Source: Dinoroseobacter sp049801095 (GTDB taxonomy: Bacteria > Pseudomonadota > Alphaproteobacteria > Rhodobacterales > Rhodobacteraceae). From it: DNA of 64,000 bases. Shown here one piece after another: positions 61,250 through 64,000 of the stretch (within the stretch, counting starts at the first letter, position 1; each line of letters begins with the position of its first letter). The stretch spans positions 18,747 to 82,746 of the forward strand of contig NZ_JBNAGH010000011.1 of the NCBI RefSeq assembly GCF_049801095.1, read 5' to 3'. The notes under the pieces are model-generated. The model saw only the letters and a program-made list of their open reading frames with translations, searched no databases and was not told the origin of the DNA. The position numbers and the translations under genes were made by a program.

Positions 61250-61747
61250 ATGTCCGACCAGCCCCCCGTGCTCCACATGCTTTGCGGCAAGATCGCTTCT
61301 GGAAAGTCAACCCTGTCGCAACAGCTTGCCGCCGCCCCGAAGACCGTGCGGATCGTCGAGGATGACTGGCTCGCCGCGCTTTTTGCGGAGGAGATGCAGA
61401 CCCCGCGCGATTTCATGCGCTGTTCGGCCAAGCTGCGCGGGGCGATGGCGCCCCACATCGTGGCGCTGCTGAAAGCGGGGATGTCCGTAGTGCTCGACTT
61501 CCAAGCCAACACGCCCGAGGCGCGGGCCTGGATGCGCGCGCTCTTCGAGGAAGCCGGAGCCGCCCATGCGCTGCACCTACTGACGGCCCCGGATGCGCTC
61601 TGCCTTGAACGGCTCAAAGCGCGGAATGCGGGTGGGGACCATCCCTTCGAGGCCACCGAGGCTCAGTTCCATCAGGTGACCAAGTATTTCCAGCCCCCCA
61701 GTCCGGAAGAGGACTTCACAGTCATCCGCCACGATCCGCCTGCGTGA
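61250..61747 (+). CDS. P-loop kinase/ATPase (AAA_33-like)
   Basis: A 165-residue protein: Walker A CGKIASGKSTL near the N-terminus, a possible acceptor/metal Asp (EDDWLAALF), and the Arg-rich LID-like ERLKARNAGG. Zeta-toxin/kinase-like fold; the substrate is unknown. AAAGGAG precedes the ATG. Confidence 0.83.
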   Translation: MSDQPPVLHMLCGKIASGKSTLSQQLAAAPKTVRIVEDDWLAALFAEEMQTPRDFMRCSAKLRGAMAPHIVALLKAGMSVVLDFQANTPEARAWMRALFEEAGAAHALHLLTAPDALCLERLKARNAGGDHPFEATEAQFHQVTKYFQPPSPEEDFTVIRHDPPA

Positions 61748-61779
61748 AGCTCCTTGGCACGGTCCGTGCCCCAAGACCA

Positions 61780-63606
61780 TCAGGGACTGTTGTCGCGAGC
61801 CGTTTGCACCGATTGGGTCAGCCCGAAGCGTTCCAGAAAGACGAGCACCAGCCGCTCATGGGGCGTCAGCTCATCGCGCTGGGCGATCACTTGCCGGGCC
61901 AGAGCCGGCTCGTCCGTGATCAGACCATCGACGCCCAAGGACATCATCGACAGCATTTCCAGAGGATCATTCACGGTCCAGGCAAAGACCTTCTTGCCCG
62001 CGCCATGGGCCTGCCGCAAAAGACGCGGAGTGACCAGAACCGAGTTGACCGCCACGAACTCCCCCTCGAGCCGCGCAAGGTTGCCGATGGCAGTGGCCGC
62101 CAGCACACCTGATGGCCAGTCCGGGCGCAACTCTTTCATCTTGGTCACGGCGGGGTATTTCAGGGACATGGTCGCCACCTGATCCGCCATGCCCGCGGCT
62201 TCGACCAATTCGATGGTGCGCGCCTCCAAAGCCTCATCATGGCCGTAATACTTCAACTCAATGAGCAGATGCGCCCGGTCCCGCACAAGCTTGAGCACTT
62301 CGGCGAGGGTGGGCACGCGCTCTTCGGCAAAGCTTTGATCAAACCAGGAGCCGATATCGATCCCGGCCAGATCCTCCGCCGTGGCATCCCAGACCTTCAG
62401 ATCCACAGCCGAGAGCTTCATGAAGTCACTGTCATGCATGACGATGACGGTGCCATCCGCGCTCTCCTGCACGTCGATTTCGACCCAATCGGCTCCGGCC
62501 TCCACCGCGCCTTGGACGGAGGCGAGCGTGTTTTCCGGAAAGTCCCCCGCAGCCCCGCGATGGGCGATGACCAGAACCTCGCCCTCGCTTTGAACTTGCG
62601 TGATCAGGGCATAGGCCGAGCCGAGACCGATCACCACGAGCGCGCCTGCGGCCAGCACCAACCGCCGTGGCGACAAGAGAGCTGGCATCTCGGAGGGCGC
62701 GTCCGGGGTGGTGATTGGCCCGTCATAAAGGCGTCCGAGGATCCGCGCGAGGGCCCCTATGGCAATAGCCGCCACCAGAAACCCGGCAATCGCCCAGAGC
62801 GAGGTCAGCACCAGGGCGAGGGTCAGGCGCAACTCGAACGCCCCGCCCTCCATCTGGGCGCCCAGCCGCAAGAGCCCGACAAAGATCGCCCCCACAACGA
62901 GCACGAGCGCAGTTCTGATCCCGTACCAGATCACCAGATTGATCAGCAAAGAGAGCTTGCGCCCCTGCATGGCCGCCCGGCTCAAGCCAAAGCTTGCATG
63001 GGCGGTCGCGCCGCCGAAGAGCACAAAATGCAGCGACAGCGCCCAGGCCAGAAGTTGGCTCAGCAAAAGCGGCACCGCAACAACCGCCAGACCGACGCCA
63101 ATGGCCACCGCGCGGACAAATTCCGGCGGGTGCTCGGTAAGGTAGAAATTGACGTCATAGGCGCCCAGCAGGTGCTGCGTGCTGAGCACACCGATCAGTG
63201 CGAAGGGCCCCACGATCAGCAGGATCCTCAGGACCAGTTCGGCGGCATAGCGCATGAGCCGTGGGGCGAGGCCGATCACCTGACGCAAGGCACGCGGGAT
63301 TGCGCGCAGGCCCAGTTGCTCGGGCGAGCGCAGATCGAGCGTGATGGCGGCAAAGCCGATGACAGTCCCCACAAGGACAAGCCCGGCCACCGCGAGGAAA
63401 AGCGGAAAGCCCAGAGGGGAGAGAATGAAATAGGCGATGTCCTGATCGGTCAGCGCGCCTTGCCCGGAGACGAGAATTGCGAGCTGCACGGCAAGACCGA
63501 GAAGTGGTGCGATCACCGCGAAGCTGAGCAGGCGGACGCCGAGCACCACGGGGATGACAAACCCACGATGGGCCCAAGCGTTGCGATAGGCAGGAAGGAC
63601 ATTCAT
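61780..63606 (-). CDS. Membrane glycerophosphodiester phosphodiesterase
   Basis: A 608-residue protein. Residues 1-340 form about seven helices; residues 350-600 are a GDPD domain with HRGAAGDFPENTLASVQGAV (catalytic His and the HR...E), ADWVEIDVQESADGTVIVMHD (metal Glu/Asp and second catalytic His) and LIELKYYG. Releases glycerol-3-phosphate from phosphodiesters at the membrane. ATG 63606. Confidence 0.92.
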   Translation of the reverse strand: MNVLPAYRNAWAHRGFVIPVVLGVRLLSFAVIAPLLGLAVQLAILVSGQGALTDQDIAYFILSPLGFPLFLAVAGLVLVGTVIGFAAITLDLRSPEQLGLRAIPRALRQVIGLAPRLMRYAAELVLRILLIVGPFALIGVLSTQHLLGAYDVNFYLTEHPPEFVRAVAIGVGLAVVAVPLLLSQLLAWALSLHFVLFGGATAHASFGLSRAAMQGRKLSLLINLVIWYGIRTALVLVVGAIFVGLLRLGAQMEGGAFELRLTLALVLTSLWAIAGFLVAAIAIGALARILGRLYDGPITTPDAPSEMPALLSPRRLVLAAGALVVIGLGSAYALITQVQSEGEVLVIAHRGAAGDFPENTLASVQGAVEAGADWVEIDVQESADGTVIVMHDSDFMKLSAVDLKVWDATAEDLAGIDIGSWFDQSFAEERVPTLAEVLKLVRDRAHLLIELKYYGHDEALEARTIELVEAAGMADQVATMSLKYPAVTKMKELRPDWPSGVLAATAIGNLARLEGEFVAVNSVLVTPRLLRQAHGAGKKVFAWTVNDPLEMLSMMSLGVDGLITDEPALARQVIAQRDELTPHERLVLVFLERFGLTQSVQTARDNSP

Positions 63607-63952
63607 GGCCCCACTACGCAACGGCGCGGGCCCGTTTTGCAAGGCCGAAGCGTGCGATGGGAGTGTGCAGGGCGCCAGCGTCTGGGCAGAAGAGGTCAGG
63701 AGGGGACGTTGTTTTTGCTGGAGGCAGGGACTGCGTCCAAAAAAAAAATCGACCGGCCCCCTGGACTTTGGGGGGCCGGTCCTTCGCGACGCACCTGGGG
63801 ATTTTGTCCATGTCAGGGGTCCGTTGGGGGGCTGTCGGGGACGGGTGCTTTTGTCGCGTGGGCGGCCCGGACGGGAGGGACCGGGCGTTGTGTCTGGGGG
63901 GCTCCCCGCCCGTTGGGAGGTATCCGGGCGGGGGTTTGGGGGATGTTAAGGA
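63607..63952. other. Intergenic stretch with a terminator
   Basis: About 345 bases with no supported gene; the plus-strand ORFs here have low-complexity Gly/Trp/Arg composition. It contains the hairpin at 63742-63781. Confidence 0.6.
63742..63781 (-). terminator. Rho-independent terminator of the right-edge gene
   Basis: An 11-bp GACCGGCCCCC/GGGGGCCGGTC stem with a 9-base loop, followed on the minus strand by about nine T. It lies 170 bp downstream of the right-edge stop codon. Confidence 0.8.
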
Positions 63953-64000
63953 TTACTCGTTAGGAGAACCCTTGGCGCCTTTGATCGCGGCCAGCTCGGC
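63953..64000 (-). CDS. C-terminal end of a gene running off the right edge
   Basis: The last 15 codons are visible (AELAAIKGAKGSPNE then TAA). Too short to assign a family. The terminator downstream supports that this is a real gene end. Confidence 0.5.
   Translation of the reverse strand, partial: AELAAIKGAKGSPNE

Noticed and set aside
62239..63963. Plus-strand ORF of 574 codons
   Set aside because: Antisense to the phosphodiesterase gene; extremely Gln/His/Arg-rich and without a family.
1..64000. CRISPR array
   Set aside because: No set of regularly spaced direct repeats of 24-40 bases seen, and no cas gene.

Overview
The window is chromosomal DNA of a high-GC alphaproteobacterium, most likely of the Roseobacter/Rhodobacteraceae group. 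The basis is gene content and style: an AcnB-type aconitase, an SBP56 methanethiol-oxidase-type protein, an orphan TRAP binding protein, FCD-GntR and LysR regulators beside small catabolic clusters, and the overall protein make-up. Genus cannot be set from sequence alone.

Region 1 (about 1-21 kb) is a stress-physiology block. A Crp/Fnr regulator is followed by many small envelope or stress proteins (Rho-N/SAP-like, TUDOR, PLDc_N, DUF883-like, DUF1328, DUF3618, holin-like, CsbD, SpoIIAA-like, PRC-barrel) and by transporters and channels (TrkH plus a TrkA-like subunit, FNT, two MscS, AI-2E, YihY), with an amidoligase/glutamine-amidotransferase pair. Fourteen transcription units here are preceded by a full match to GGAAC-N16/17-CGTT, the promoter of the alphaproteobacterial general-stress sigma factor EcfG; two more have a one-base variant and one a weak match. 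I read the block as a physically clustered EcfG regulon.

Region 2 (19.4-22.2 kb) is degraded: a truncated BON/MscS-like gene with an in-frame stop, a 17-bp perfect hairpin and an IS5-family remnant. Region 3 (22.2-28.7 kb) looks like a catabolic island: orphan TRAP binding protein, NAD(P)H-dependent ferredoxin reductase, PanB-like protein, LysR regulator, membrane di-iron desaturase/hydroxylase, Rieske ferredoxin and SDR. Together these could form a three-component monooxygenase with downstream enzymes for an imported organic acid.

Region 4 (29.4-37.7 kb) holds rsgA and a VOC protein, then a probable integrated element: an unrecognised three-gene cassette with a PD-(D/E)xK nuclease, a tyrosine integrase broken by an in-frame stop, an orphan ORF, a small mer locus (merR, merT-like, merF, GDCCVxC) without merA, and tRNA-Ser(GCU). 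Region 5 (37.8-64 kb) is mostly housekeeping and small regulated clusters: ychF, trpA, acnB, a serine beta-lactamase-fold hydrolase, a TetR-controlled redox/membrane cluster with three operators, a two-component system with a PepSY protein and a broken cytochrome b561 gene, an IclR/SBP56/membrane-protein cluster, an FCD-GntR-linked ABC transporter with an Asp/Glu/hydantoin racemase, and a membrane glycerophosphodiester phosphodiesterase.

Three otherwise open reading frames (BON/MscS, integrase, cytochrome b561) each carry a single in-frame stop codon.
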